Positions 44,580-55,771 are shown, counted from the stretch's first letter. The stretch: 64,000 nt of DNA from Diplolepis rosae (GCA_030998225.1 JAPYXD010000695.1:4135001-4199000), one strand, 5' to 3'. Numbers and translations: made by a program. Notes: generated by a model not told the origin, from the letters alone.

Positions 44580-44635
44580 GTTGCCTCTCGATATCCAATT
44601 TTTCTCAACATCGCCTCAATTCGATCAATCGAATA

Positions 44636-44810
44636 TACTCTCTTAATCTGAATCAGTCAAATTTTCACCGATTGAATCAGTGATTTGCCTTTTCACTGAT
44701 TCATCAATGAAAAAGTATTTTCACTGTTAAATCAGTTAATTTTCACTGAAATAATCAGTAAAATTTTACTGATAATCAGTAGATTTTGACTGATTCAAAT
44801 TTAGAGAGTA
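44636..44810. mobile_element. ATCAGT-rich MITE (family C), copy 1, short
   Basis: Ends 'tactctcttaatctgaatca' and 'tgattcaaatttagagagta'. The interior is made of repeated 'cactgat/atcagtga' words. TA at the ends may be the target duplication. Shorter than copies at 46589 and 49848 (175 against 277 bp). Confidence 0.75.
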
Positions 44811-45258
44811 CTGCGGTACTTTCGAGGATATTGAGAATTTTTTTCTCGAAAGAAATAGACTTATGGCGAAAATTACCAATTTCGGGGTGTTTTGAGCAAT
44901 TTTTTGATTTTGCAAAAATTATGCTATTTGTAAAATTGAAAAGTTGCTCGAAACGTTTTGGAAAAATTCAGACGCATTCTTTGAGTGATTCTAAGAACTT
45001 CTTATTCTTAGTAATATCCTCGGTTTCTTTATATTTTCTGACAAAAAAAATCCTGAATGTATTCATGAAAATTTTATAATTCGGGCGCCATTTTATAAAG
45101 ACCAAAGTGAAAAATTAATCTCTGAAGCACACTTTCTTGAAGTTCAAACATTTATTCCACCGGTTAAAAATGTTATTTACCTTCGAAAAGGGCACGTCTT
45201 GAACTTTAAAAATATATTCCTCTCAATTTTTTCAGTCGCGAATAGGGCTTAGGGTTAA

Positions 45259-46160
45259 GAAGGATTGAAGGTTTTCGGATTGGGATTGAATTAATTCGAA
45301 TAAGGCGTTTAGATTGAAAATAATTGATAATATTTCTAGATTGGAGACATTCTGATCAGACCCACGGATAAAGATGGATTGAAAGTTAACATCGGATTGG
45401 GTTCGAATTTATTCGGATTGAATTTGGTGCATGCGCACGCACGTACGGACATTGGTACTGAAAAGAATAATATTTTGTATCAGATTGGTTTCAGGTTCAT
45501 CCAGATAAAAAATTTGGATTGGAAACGATTAAAAGTATGTTTTAAATTCTGAGGGGCTCGGGAAAAGATACAATATATTAAAAGTAATATCAAAATCAGT
45601 AGAATTATAAGTTCGGATTAAGAAGGATTGAAGTTTTTTAGATTGAGTTTGAATTGATTCGAATAAGATATTTAGATTGAAAAGAATTGATCATATTTTC
45701 CAGATTAGGATCACGTTCATTCTGATTAGGGGCGCGGAAAAAGATATATTAAAAGTTACCTTTACTATATGTTGGGTTCGGATTTATTCAGTTTGGGGGC
45801 GCATTAATTAGGATTGAATTTTATGTGGATTCTGCTACGTTTCGGATTAAGTTTAAATTCCTTCAAAATCGGAATTTTGGATTTATTCGGATTGGACGTT
45901 TAAATTGAGAAGGAATACAAGTTTTTTTTTTTTTATTGAATTCTCATTCAGGTGGATTGGACGTTGAATAAGAAGGATTGAAAATTTTTTAGGATTGGGA
46001 TCGCTTGCATCGAATTAGACGCTCGGATGAAAATAGATTGAAAATTGATTTTGGATTGAGTTCAAATTAAATTTGGGGTGAATGCATGGATTGAAAACTC
46101 ACTTCGGATTAACTTTAATTGATTCGAAAACAGATTTCGGAATGCCTTGGATTATCTAGG
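45259..46160 (+). repeat. Degenerate TTCGGATTGG repeats, right block
   Basis: Continues the array from 43060-43540, with 'gaaggattgaaggttttcgg', 'tcggattgggttcgaattta' and similar units, down to about 46160. Confidence 0.7.
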
Positions 46161-46254
46161 GACAGGCCAGATTGAATTTCGATTCGTTACTTGCATAACT
46201 CAGATTTATAAAAATGTAGGCAAAAAATTTTTTCGGTCTTGAAATGTAAAATGC

Positions 46255-46525
46255 TCTCAAGACTTGAATCAGTAATATTTCACTGACGAAATAGCAGAAA
46301 ATGGGTCACTCTTTCACTTCTGTAAAAATTCTACTAAAAACCAATCAAATCATCACTGAAGTTGATTCATCAAATCTGCTTTATCAATTGAGTTTTACTC
46401 ATCAACTAATGTACCAATTTCACTGTTTTTAGTGAAGTACTATTGATTTTCAGCGAAGTATTTACTGAAATGGAAATATAATCCATTTTCAGCTACATCA
46501 TCAGTGAAATCTCACTGATTCAAAT
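46255..46525. mobile_element. Family C MITE remnant, degenerate
   Basis: 'gaatcagtaatatttcactg' on the left and 'tgattcaaatttagaga' on the right, with diverged ATCAGT words between. The terminal TACTCTC is lost on the left. Confidence 0.5.
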
Positions 46526-46588
46526 TTAGAGATTGTGAATGTAAAATATTTTTTCTAATTAACAAGAAATATATATGAAGTAAACTAG

Positions 46589-46865
46589 TACTCTCTAAAT
46601 CTGAATCAGTCAAATTGTCACTGATTGAATCACTGATTTGCCTTTTCATTGAATCATCAGTAGAAACAATATTTTTCACTGTTAAATCAGTTAATTTTCA
46701 TTGATTAACTAGTGAAAACAATATTTTTCACCGTTAAATCAGTTACTTTTCACTCAAGTAATCAGTGAAATTTGACTGATTCGCAGTAACCTATTTTTAG
46801 ATATTTGAATCTGTAAAATTTCACTGATAATCAGTAGATTTTGACTGATTCAGATTTGGAGAGTA
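46589..46865. mobile_element. Family C MITE, copy 2
   Basis: 277 bp. Ends 'tactctctaaatctgaatca' and 'gattcagatttggagagta'. The interior 'atcagtgaaaacaatatttt' words are arranged as a loose palindrome. TA duplication is likely. Confidence 0.85.
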
Positions 46866-47473
46866 GATTACTGATGTTGAAAAATAAAAAAAGCAGGAGG
46901 GAAAAATTTATTGAGTTGAAGAATCTTGTGTCTTGGTCTTACCTTACACGTCTAGTAATATTTAACGAAAACATGAGTTGGTGAAGTTTCCTCATTCATT
47001 ACAGAATTACGAGCTTTTCCTCTATAATTATGATACATTATACATATATCAGATTTTTTTTCTTAGCAGACATTAGTTATTAACTTCAATACTCATAAAA
47101 TGAGTGATAAATTACATAGTTAATTACCGAAATTGGATTTCATACATATTACTCTTTCTTTTGTGACAAATGGCCCTTGAAACAGATTTGCAATTATAAC
47201 TAAAAATGTTTATAGTAGAAAATAAAAGAATAGGGCTGGATATAAATTCAAGGATATAAATCAATTCTCATTTATAGTCTTTGAAAATAAAAAAAAATAA
47301 TAAAAAGAATTTTTAGTTTTTACAGAAATGACAAACTCGATTTCATAAAGTATGAAATTGTAATTTATAAAAGCTGGTATAAAATATTATATGAATCATA
47401 AAGAAAAAATTATTCATATTTTCTTGATTACCATTTCGATAAGTTTTACTCCAAATTTTATTCAGGCATTGCA
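46866..47473. other. AT-rich spacer, no gene seen
   Basis: No repeat end or credible frame was recognised. Confidence 0.35.
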
Positions 47474-49057
47474 AATAAAAAAATCTGCCCGCTTCGCGGG
47501 CACATTGTCATCGCGCGCAGCTCGCTTCGCTCGCAAGCTTGAGCGCGCCTAGGGTTGTGTTGTCTTGTGCGTCTTGTGCTCTTCGCATACATTTAAGTTT
47601 ATTTCTTATAATTTAATACTGAAGCTCAAACCAATTTCATAATATTAAAGATGATGTGAATTACTCATTTTCTCAAATTCACTAAATTTCTTTTTCAGTT
47701 TAAGTAAAACAGGAAATTCAATTTACTTAAGGCTCTATCGGCCTTAAGGAAGACATTCACATCATGACACTCGCGCTTCGCGCTCGATTTTCTGTATACA
47801 TTTCAGTAACTTTTTAATAAATTACATGATTAAAATAATTTATTTTTTTCCAAATCTCTCAAAAAGAAAAAATAATCGTAGACTTTATTTAAGGTAGTAC
47901 GATCACGAAAATTAGACCTCAGGCTAAAATAGATAATTTTGCTTTCAAGAAAAAATTCAAAAATAGGAAACGGTCAAGTTGTAGAGAATCTTTTTTCTAA
48001 AAAAATGAACCATAATTTATTAGAATCGCATCATTTTCAAAAATTTGACTCGAAGCGATAAGAAAATAAGTTTGGGCAAAAATAAAATTTATTAATAACA
48101 TTATTTTTTTGTGTTTCAAATTTTTTTCATGAAAAATAGTCTTTTCTCATTCAAATTGGCCCTTCAATAATAATGTTGCTATTCGTGAAAGCAAAATTAT
48201 CTATTTTTGTCTGAGGTCTAATTTTCGTGATCGTACTACCTTAAGGAAACGATTTTGCAGAACAACGCTTATTTCGTATCTCACATATTTTGGTGAAAAA
48301 AATCGCATTTTTTTAATATCAAAAATCAAAACATAAAATATACATCCTGTCGAGAAATTTTTTAATAAGAATGTGTAGACCTCATTTAGGCAAATAATTT
48401 TTCATCTATACTTTTTTTATGTATCTCATATATTTTGTCTAAAAAATGGAATTATTGAATTTTAATCGTATTTTTTGGAATTGAAATGAAAAACATATGT
48501 TTTTCCATAAACTGTGTAAGACAAAACTTGTAGATCTTTTTGAAACGAACAACTTTGTATTCTTACGTTTTTTTCGTATTTCACATATTATTGTTAAAAA
48601 ATTGAATTTTGGATTTTCAATAGATTGTTTTTGAATTAAAAAAAAAATATGCATCTTATGAAAAAATGTTACAATTCAAATTTGTAGGTCTTTATGTAGA
48701 AAATAATATTGTATCATAACGTTTTTTCGTATCTCGTATAATTTAACTGGAAAATGGAATTTTGATATTGACTTTTTTCGAATTTGAATATGCTGTAACA
48801 TTTCTAATTTTGATTTAATCAAAAAATATTATCAGGATAATTTTTAGAGATTTATGAGCACTATCTAAAACCAGTATTAAAATTTTTGATTTTTTCAAAA
48901 AATTATTTTCAAAAACACAAAAGTAGTGCTCAATCCCTCAATTTTGATTGGATGTGGCTGGTTAACGAACTTGTCCTTACTTTTTCGGCTCCGATAAAGT
49001 GTGCCAAAGCACAATTCAATCTGATAATTCTATCGAGAGTTATGCCGCACACGACCT

Positions 49058-49088
<31 letters not shown>

Positions 49089-49207
49089 CTTTCGTAAAAA
49101 CCCTTTTTTCGGACTTAGGGGGTCTCAAAACGTAAAGATTTGATGAAATTTTCGAAAGTCATTTTTCACATAAAACCAATACCTTCTCATCCATGATGAG
49201 AATGTAA
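47474..49207 (+). mobile_element. Family A copy 6, carrying a deleted family B MITE
   Basis: The head 'aatctgcccgcttcgcgggc' is followed by 'ctagggttgtgttgtcttg', a local change from the usual 'ctagggcgcgcgatttg'. The body and tail are standard, with about 7.5 CAGA units at 49059-49088 and the terminal hairpin. The MITE at 47893-48240 sits at exactly the base used in copy 2. Subfamily differences also match copy 2. Confidence 0.8.
47893..48240. mobile_element. Family B MITE remnant with one arm deleted
   Basis: The left terminus 'ggtagtacgatcacgaaaat' is present for about 57 bases up to 'gctttcaag'. The sequence then jumps to 'aaaataggaaacggtcaag', which in the complete copy at 10165 lies near 10545. 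About 317 bp are missing. The right arm and both TTAA sites (47889-47892, 48241-48244) are intact. Confidence 0.85.
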
Positions 49208-49847
49208 AAAGTTGACCAAAATTTATATTTATTTTACTAATCTTGATAAATAATATCTTTATTCATACAAAATAGGTATAGGAACAAAAACGCAATTTTC
49301 CAGATATCTATAATTTCATTGTAAAAGTACTAAGCTTATTTAAAAAGTTAATTTAAATGACATGATGATATTTTACGGCTTGTTAAAACTTTAATTTAAT
49401 TAGAATTAACTTTATAATAGGTTTTCGAGCCTTGTACTATGTGAGTTTAAAACTCAATTTTAATATTCCGTTGTAAATCTAATTTCGTATTAAAAATATA
49501 TTTAAGAATTTTATATTTCAAAGAAATATTGAAACTTTTTTAATGAACAGCAGTAACAACTTTTGTCGGTCGATCGAATGCGATTATGTTAACACTAATC
49601 TTTTGTTACTGGTAACAAAGAGTAAAAAATACCTGAAAGCATGATTACGCATACATTAAAAAAGTCAATATAGTTTCCTGTAAGGTTGGAAAAAATAAAC
49701 AGCAGAACCTTAATTACTCAGTGTGATGAAATCTATTTCCAATTTTGATATTATTGTTGCGATGATAAAAATTATTAATATTTGATAAAGTCTTTTGAAA
49801 AAATTCAAAATTAGTAAGAAAATATGAAAAAAGTATACATTCAGAAA
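49208..49847. other. AT-rich spacer, no gene seen
   Basis: Nothing recognised. It contains 'ggtcgatcgaatgcgattat' without an obvious role. Confidence 0.35.
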
Positions 49848-50124
49848 TACTCTCTAAATTTGAATCAGTCGAATTTTTACTAATTGAATCAGTAATTTTC
49901 CATTTCACTGATTCTTCAGTGCAAAAATATTTTTCGTGGACAAATGAGTTAATTTTCACTGATTGAATCAGTGAAAAAAGTATTTTTCACTGTTAAATCA
50001 GTTGATTTCCACTGAAGTAATCAGTGTAATTTGACTGATTTACAGTAACCTCTTTTTAGCTATTTGAATCAGTCAAATTTCACTGATAATCAGTAGATTT
50101 TGACTGATTCAGATTTAGAGAGTA
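49848..50124. mobile_element. Family C MITE, copy 3
   Basis: 277 bp with ends 'tactctctaaatttgaatca' and 'gattcagatttagagagta'. Same length and word structure as copy 2. Confidence 0.85.
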
Positions 50125-50139
50125 GATTCAGATGAATCA

Positions 50140-50540
50140 ACGAAATTATTTTTTCTACTAGCGGGTCATAAAGTGGATTTTATTGGCCCGTGCGAGACAA
50201 ACAAATCCATTTTCTGACCCGCAGTAAAAAAAAATCGTGTGCGACACGGGAAAAAACATTTTTGTCCGCTGTATGTACCGAAAGTTGATTTTCCACCACC
50301 AGTGCGGTAAAATATTAAGTTTGTTTTAATTTTCCAACACTAATGTGGGAAAATCGCCATTCTGCACGCAAAACGATACCGACTCGGCTAACTTTCGGTA
50401 TACAGAGAACAAAAAATATCGTTTGTATCACGCGCGTTAAAATACGCCTTTCCGCACTTGATACGAAATATATTATTATTTTACTCGTGTGGTTGTTATC
50501 CTCGTTTTGCTCGGGTATCAAACTACACACTCGCAAAAAA
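50140..50540. repeat. Fragments related to 35720-36075
   Basis: 'ccgaaagttgattttccacc' and 'ccagtgcggtaaaatattaa' match the foldback at 35720. 'gggtcataaagtggatttta' and 'aaatccattttctgacccgc' form a separate small inverted pair at about 50163-50222. The frames at 50315-50576 on both strands are artefacts. Confidence 0.5.
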
Positions 50541-50990
50541 AAAAAATTTTCAAATTGCACAATATATTATAGTTAGTCAAATTTGCTCGATTCAACAAAA
50601 TGATTTTGTTTAATAAAAAAAAAATTTTTTTGAGTCTAGAATTATGTTACATTATGAAACATATTTCAGATATTATCTCTTCTATCTCACGTTTTTTATG
50701 AATATTAATTGCCAGATAAAAATCAGCCTAACATGAACTACTAATAAAATGGTTTAATGAATTCTAAATTTCGGTGTGAATATTTTTAGTAATTGGCCAA
50801 TTTTCCTGACACAAAAATCCTCTTCTCAAAACATGTAAATTAAGGATAAAAATCACTTTAAATTTACCTAAATTAAAAATTCAGATACACTTATCATTTA
50901 CCCACCATATAGAGTAAAGGAATCACTTTTTAGCAAAAGATCTCGAAATGTTAATAAATTCCTAAGCAAATAAAATATAATAATTACAAG
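50541..50990. other. AT-rich spacer
   Basis: Nothing recognised. Confidence 0.3.
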
Positions 50991-51190
50991 TACACGGAGA
51001 ATAATAATTGTAGAAACTTTACACAACTTTTGACTAAAGTTGGGACATATTGACAACTTGGAGATTATTTAACACTATTCTAATTGCATTTTCTAAAACT
51101 TGGTACAACACAAATTATTAAAAAATATTAAATAATCTCCAACTTCTCCATATGTCCCAATTTCGCTCAAAGTTGAATAAAATTTCTCGA
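50991..51190. mobile_element. TACACGG-ended foldback, right end lost
   Basis: The left end is 'tacacggagaataataattg'. The arms pair through 'gttgggacatattgacaact' and 'cttggagattatttaa' against 'ttaaataatctccaact' and 'ccatatgtcccaatt'. The right terminus should read CCGTGTA but the similarity stops near 51190. Related to 53464-54921 by the 'gggacata' block. Confidence 0.6.
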
Positions 51191-51292
51191 ACCATTTTCT
51201 TTTCGAGTAGAGTTACGATAACGTAAATAGATGTTCTCACCTGCTTACACTCGCACCTCCTTTGATAAACATCGTACTGCATCCCCCCACCA

Positions 51293-51640
51293 TCAGATGT
51301 TATTACACCTACAACGTGTCACCTGATAAATCTTTTCCTCAACACTCTCAAAAAACCAGAACTTTCTTTCTTTTCTCAGCACTTCTTCTTGCACTAGACT
51401 CTCGATAAGTGCCCGTGCATACACTGACGAACTCCCTGATGTCTTAAACGCTGATCCTTCAATGATCACCATTAGCACTGACATCAACATCATCATTTCG
51501 TCTCCTATTTGAAATTCCAGTTCTGGAAAATTCAAAACAGAAACTATTGTTTCGCTCTTTTTCGAAACAACCTCAAGTTCAGCGAACCTCAAAAATCCGA
51601 TCGTAGCGCTTGCTTTCGTCTCGAGAAGATATCTGTTTAC
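51293..51640 (-). pseudogene. gag-like start of an LTR element, fragment
   Basis: A minus-strand frame of up to 118 codons ending at 51293 begins inside the primer-binding region and covers the first ~350 bases after the LTR. It is acidic and Leu/Val-rich, with no zinc knuckle or protease. Its position directly after the primer binding site suggests leader or gag sequence, but no family match can be claimed. Nothing of pol is present to the left, so the element is truncated near 51200. Confidence 0.4.
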
Positions 51641-51658
51641 ATTCCACATTGGGCGCCA
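51641..51658 (-). promoter_or_regulatory. Primer binding site of an LTR retrotransposon
   Basis: The minus strand reads TGGCGCCCAATGTGGAAT immediately after the CA that ends the LTR. TGGCGCCCAA-GTGG is the tRNA-Lys-type primer site seen in many insect LTR elements. The last bases are less conserved. Confidence 0.6.
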
Positions 51659-52113
51659 TGGTTACGTCTCGAGATAGTAAGAATTCTCATCCACCCTCTT
51701 CCCTCTTTACATCATTCCAAAGATTAGGAATTTATAAGTAGTAACTGCAGAGGACCGATTTGAGGTCATCCTGAGCAGCCAGGGTCGTCGAAATAAGGCA
51801 CTGGATTCGATTTCAACATTTGGTCCATTCATGGTAAAATCAGATTAAGTATTTGTTTACTTAAGATTTCTCGAGAGATTTTATTTTACATTTTAAATTT
51901 TAGTCCCACTCACTTATTTTTCTATTATTCAAGTTTAGGTTGATATTGTTTTGTTCGTTTATCATTTTTTGTTTTTCCTTTTGGTATTCTAGTCACGCGA
52001 GATTTTGTAAAGTATGTGACAAGTCTTACTAGTCGAAGCTACCCGGAGCGAAGCTTTCGTTAAACTAAGCTCTGTAGAGCTAGCGCCACGCCCTCCGAGC
52101 AGGTGGCAGCACA
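51659..52113 (-). mobile_element. LTR of a Gypsy- or Pao-like element
   Basis: 455 bp. In minus orientation it begins 'tgtgctgccacctgctcgga' at 52113 and ends '...gacgtaacca' at 51659, obeying TG...CA. It is directly followed by a primer binding site. The left LTR partner was not found in the window. GC is higher than the surroundings. The superfamily cannot be decided without pol. Confidence 0.6.
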
Positions 52114-52143
52114 CGATTTAGATTGTAAGTCTTTTATTTCCAG

Positions 52144-52390
52144 GCATTCCGAGAGTCGCAGCGTGGAATTCATTGGGGTTGCTTTCGAAGAAAATGGATA
52201 CTGGGTAATATTTGTTAGACGGATGTGTTTTGAGGGTTTTTATTGGAGTTGCAATTCCCCGTGGATATACATTAGATGTGGGGAGATAATAGGGGTGAAT
52301 CAAGGTCAGGTTGACTTTTATCTGTTCAGTGAAATTTCTAGATTGAACAAAAAATGGACAAAAGTTAAGCTGAGATTTAAGGAAGATTGA
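52144..52390 (+). CDS. Candidate terminal exon of an unknown gene
   Basis: A good acceptor ('cttttatttccag') ends at 52143 and the frame stays open for about 80 codons to TGA at 52388-52390. It encodes RHSESRSVEFIGVAFEENGY and onward through VRRMCFEGFYW to KVKLRFKED. Codon usage is more balanced than in the surrounding AT-rich frames, and Trp, Cys and Gly are frequent. ATTAAA, a possible poly(A) signal, lies at about 52452. No domain is recognised. The upstream neighbour is an LTR (51659-52113), so earlier exons may be displaced or this may be a decayed element ORF. Confidence 0.3.
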
Positions 52391-52949
52391 GGGAGCATTC
52401 ACTCTAGAATCACAGAATCTGCACTTTTTCTCCTGAATTTGGGTTATTTATTAAAATTTATTTGTTTCAATTATGGAATTCAGTGACAATTTGTTGAGTA
52501 ATCACAGAAATCGGATGGATTTGAATCAAGAGTGAATGGTCGCTCGAGGAAATTTGAAGTAAGGTTAGTCCAAAATAATTAATGAAATACAGCCCTAATT
52601 GATGTAGATTTGGGGAAGTTTTACTTTATGTTAGAAACATAATTGAAATAAAACTACACTAGATATATGTACAATATATACACATAGACAAAATTGGGCT
52701 ACTTAAGGGTGACCTTAAATGGATCACAAATATCAATAGAAAAAGGGTGAATTATAATAATATTAAATAATATATTTTTTTAAATGTTGAAATTATTGAG
52801 CAGTTTTTGGGTCAGACATGATGAAATCGGAAATTTAGAAGAAAAAATGTTCTTTTTTTTTTCAGGAATCTTAAGGAAAAAAAAAAGAAAAAATGTTCTC
52901 ATGGAGAGCAAATAATAATCTTTACGTACATTTGGAAGGAATTGGAATT
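52391..52949. other. Spacer, no gene seen
   Basis: AT-rich after 52600. No repeat end was recognised. Confidence 0.35.
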
Positions 52950-53463
52950 TTTTTAAATTGATTAAAAATTTTAAAAATCAGGTCCTAGAAAAAATGATTT
53001 AATTATACTTTCAGAATTTGCAATATTATTATTGATAATATTTAAAAAAAAAATATATATTATTCTTTTCAAAAAATGTTAACATACACAAATTATTCAT
53101 TTAAAAACTTTTATTCCTGACTGACCTTTTTTTTGTATAAATGAACACGAATTTTTTTTAAATTGATGAGATTTTAATAAATAATAGCTTATTTTTTCAG
53201 GACCAAGATTCTCCACAACTTAAACTCGTCTAATTTTTGAGGATTTAATTTTTGTTTCTTCAAGTCATAAAAAAATAATTTTATTTCTTCAAAGTTTTTA
53301 GTGAAAAAATTATTTTCTTGTGATTTAAGCTAATAAAAAATCAATATTTAAATCTTAGACGTGAATATTTTTGGATTTTAGTCAGGCCCTAGGTAGTTCC
53401 TTATTTTAATAAAAAGTTTAGATATTCTTTGCTGCGCATGCTCATGCAAAAGGCCTTTACGTA

Positions 53464-54921
53464 CACGGAGAAAAATAGTTAAAGTAATTTTACTCAACTT
53501 CCGATCAAATTTGGGACATAAGGACAAGTTAGAAGTTATTTAGTATCACTGTATTTATTTGTGATATATTAAATGTTCGAAAATTAATCAAAGTTGAGTA
53601 AAATTCAGAAGTGTAGGGTGAAGTATGAAAGCGTGCATTAAAAATGTTTAAAAAAATATATTATTACTCGTAGTATAAGTATAAAAAACCAATCTTTTAT
53701 TAAATCACAAAAATAGTAGAGCTTTCCGTTCATTCTACTCTACGCTTCAATCGAGAGTTGAGTAAACCGTGAATCGCAAGATTTATTCCAACAGCTACAT
53801 CTATTCACGCAGGAACGAATGAAAGTAATCTGCGCCTTGGGCACACATGAAAAATTTTTAATTTCAAAAACTTAAATTCTTAAAATTAAATTGATTTTAT
53901 GAAAATTTAAACAAAACAAAATCGATAAGTGTATTACATAAAATATGAAATATCACATAAATTACTCAGGCAGAATAATAATTTGGAATTCGCAAATGTA
54001 AAATCCATATTTTGAAAATATAAAACACAGAAAATAAAAGAACCTTCTTTTAAATGTTTTTATACAAGATACTTCTTAATAATAATGCAATTTTTTAATG
54101 TACATTTGAAAATTTAGTTTCACTAAACTTCATACGTTGTTATAATAAAAATGTATACTAAATGTAATTTAATAATTATATTATATATATCAATAATCAT
54201 AGTTATAATAATTGTGTAATTATATTAATTTTTAAACATATGTTATTAATCATTTATGAAAAAAGTTGATTTATTTTTACTTGAGTAAGGCTAAAAAATT
54301 TTATTGACGGCACTTACTCTCACAAGCTCTGAATAACTCATGCAGTCACTATATAAGAAAGTTCCAAATTTTATATCTCAGCATTGTAAGCGAGCGTGTG
54401 CGTGATTCGACGAAAGCGTATCGTACTATATTATAAGTGTTGTTATTAGGTTTATATATGTAAGGTTATATGTTTAAGTGTATTTGTAATTTGAAATATG
54501 ATTGGCTACGTCCGTAATGGTGTGAATGTATTTGTAAGTTGTTTATGTATATACCGGATGACTATTGTCAGGCTCGAAGTAAGAATTTTTTTTATTTGAG
54601 AGAACCATACCATTGCCAGTTGAAATAATACGCCCGATGCTCATTTTACCCAACTACGGTTTGAAGCACCTCAAGCGTCGGTGATATACTTATACATTTC
54701 ATGTTAACCCACTGAGGCATGTTGGTGCCCTGTCGTCGATAACGTTTTACTCAACTCCTTACTATTCCCTATGTAACGCTTATTGTTATTCACTTTGGGT
54801 GAATTAGGTATATATCAAATTGATTTTACCCGACTAGGATTTAATAGATGTTCAAATGTCCTTATGTCCCAAGTTTAATCGACAGAGTTGAGTGAAATTA
54901 CTTCAACTATTTTTCTCCGTG
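53464..54921. mobile_element. TIR element, CACGGAGAAAAATAGTT ends
   Basis: 1458 bp, TA on both sides (53462-53463, 54922-54923). The terminal ~70 bp pair: 'cacggagaaaaatagttaaa' and, after an interval, 'gggacataaggaca' on the left, with their complements on the right. The interior is AT-rich and non-coding, with 'gcgagcgtgtgcgtgattcg' at about 54388. Related in end sequence to 12056, 23513 and 50991. Confidence 0.8.
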
Positions 54922-54923
54922 TA

Positions 54924-55122
54924 TAGCTGGGGCCCCATTGTACGGTTAGGCAATAGATATGTATTCTAATCAGGGCCCGACTAGATGTCTAAAATAGGGC
55001 CTGCCTAAAACAGCGTTACAGAAGTAGATGGGGCCTGACTACTTTTCCCTACTAGATCCCGACTAGAAGTAGGGAAAAGTAGTCAGGGCCCTACTATATC
55101 TTAAATGAAATTTCTGCACGGG
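54924..55122. mobile_element. Right-end fragment of a modular TIR element
   Basis: Ends 'gaaatttctgcacggg' at 55122 (the complement begins CCCGTGCAGAAATTT, as in element 1). It carries the same GGGCCC/CTAG words ('gtagtcagggccctactat', 'atcagggcccgactagatg'). The core and other end are absent. Confidence 0.7.
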
Positions 55123-55368
55123 TTATACTTATTAAAATTTCATAATTTTTGAAAACTTGGTGTTCGTTTATGCAAAAAAAAGGCCAGTCAGGGATAAAAT
55201 TGTTCAAATGAATAATGTGTGTATGTCAACATTTTCTTAAGAAAATATGATCTTTTTTATCAAATGATATCATCAATAATAATATTGCAACTTCTGAAAG
55301 TATAATAGAATCATTTTTTTTGGGACCTGATTTGTTAATGGGGTTAATTAAAATTGATTCAAAAAAAC

Positions 55369-55771
55369 TTTTACACGATAAAAAGAGCGTTCGTAAATTC
55401 CGAAAATATTTTCGTCAAAGGGCCTTCGGGGCCTAAATTTCGTTTATCAGCAACGACGTTCGGATATTATAACATATATGTTACATTTTCTATAAATAAT
55501 TATTTATTCAAAAGAAATCAGAGTTTAAACAAATATTGAGTAATAAATAAATTACGAAAGTTAAAAGCGTACATTCTTTTTCAGAATTTCCGAAAGTGTT
55601 GAAAGTGATTTTAAGAAACTATTTTCATTTTTTTTTAACTTTCGCCCAAATCAGAAAATTTATTTCCGATATTCCGAAAATATTTTCCTTTTTATGAATG
55701 AAATTTCAAGCAGCCCGAAATTCGTCAAATGCGCTCGGATTTAACGAATGCTATTTTTAGCGTGTAAAAGT
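55369..55771. mobile_element. TIR MITE, CTTTTACACGNTAAAAA ends
   Basis: The left end is 'cttttacacgataaaaagag' and the right end 'ctatttttagcgtgtaaaag'. Inside, 'cgttcgtaaattccgaaaat' pairs loosely with 'cgctcggatttaacgaatg', and 'ttccgaaaatatttt' occurs near both ends. About 403 bp, non-coding. Confidence 0.7.

Larger units (their letters stand above)
43541..45258. mobile_element. Foldback element inserted in the TTCGGATTGG array
   Basis: The left arm, about 43541-44100, and right arm, about 44830-45258, pair through 'ggtggaataaatgtctgaac' against 'gttcaaacatttattccacc', 'ggtctttacaaaatggc' against 'gccattttataaagacc', and many others. The outer ends are 'taaccctttaaggg' and 'gggcttagggttaa'. 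The open frames at 43815-44270 (minus) and 44786-45079 (plus) are the same arm read on opposite strands. The centre holds MITEs at 44301-44579 and 44636-44810. Confidence 0.75.
52950..55345. mobile_element. Long inverted repeat holding nested elements
   Basis: The left arm, about 52950-53165 ('aatcaggtcctagaaaaaa', 'atgttaacatacacaaatta', 'ttattcctgactgacc'), pairs with the right arm, about 55140-55345 ('ggccagtcagggataaaa', 'tttttttgggacctgattt'). The interior was expanded by the insertions at 53464 and 54924. A single-arm paralogue is at 17420-17610. Confidence 0.65.

Noticed and set aside
43815..45079. Matching peptides from the two frames (CFEQFFDFAKIMLF and similar)
   Set aside because: They look like a conserved protein, but the two frames are the two complementary arms of one foldback, so the match follows from the inverted repeat.
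50163..50222. Possible rho-independent terminator-like hairpin
   Set aside because: Bacterial terminators are not expected here. It is a short inverted repeat within TE debris.
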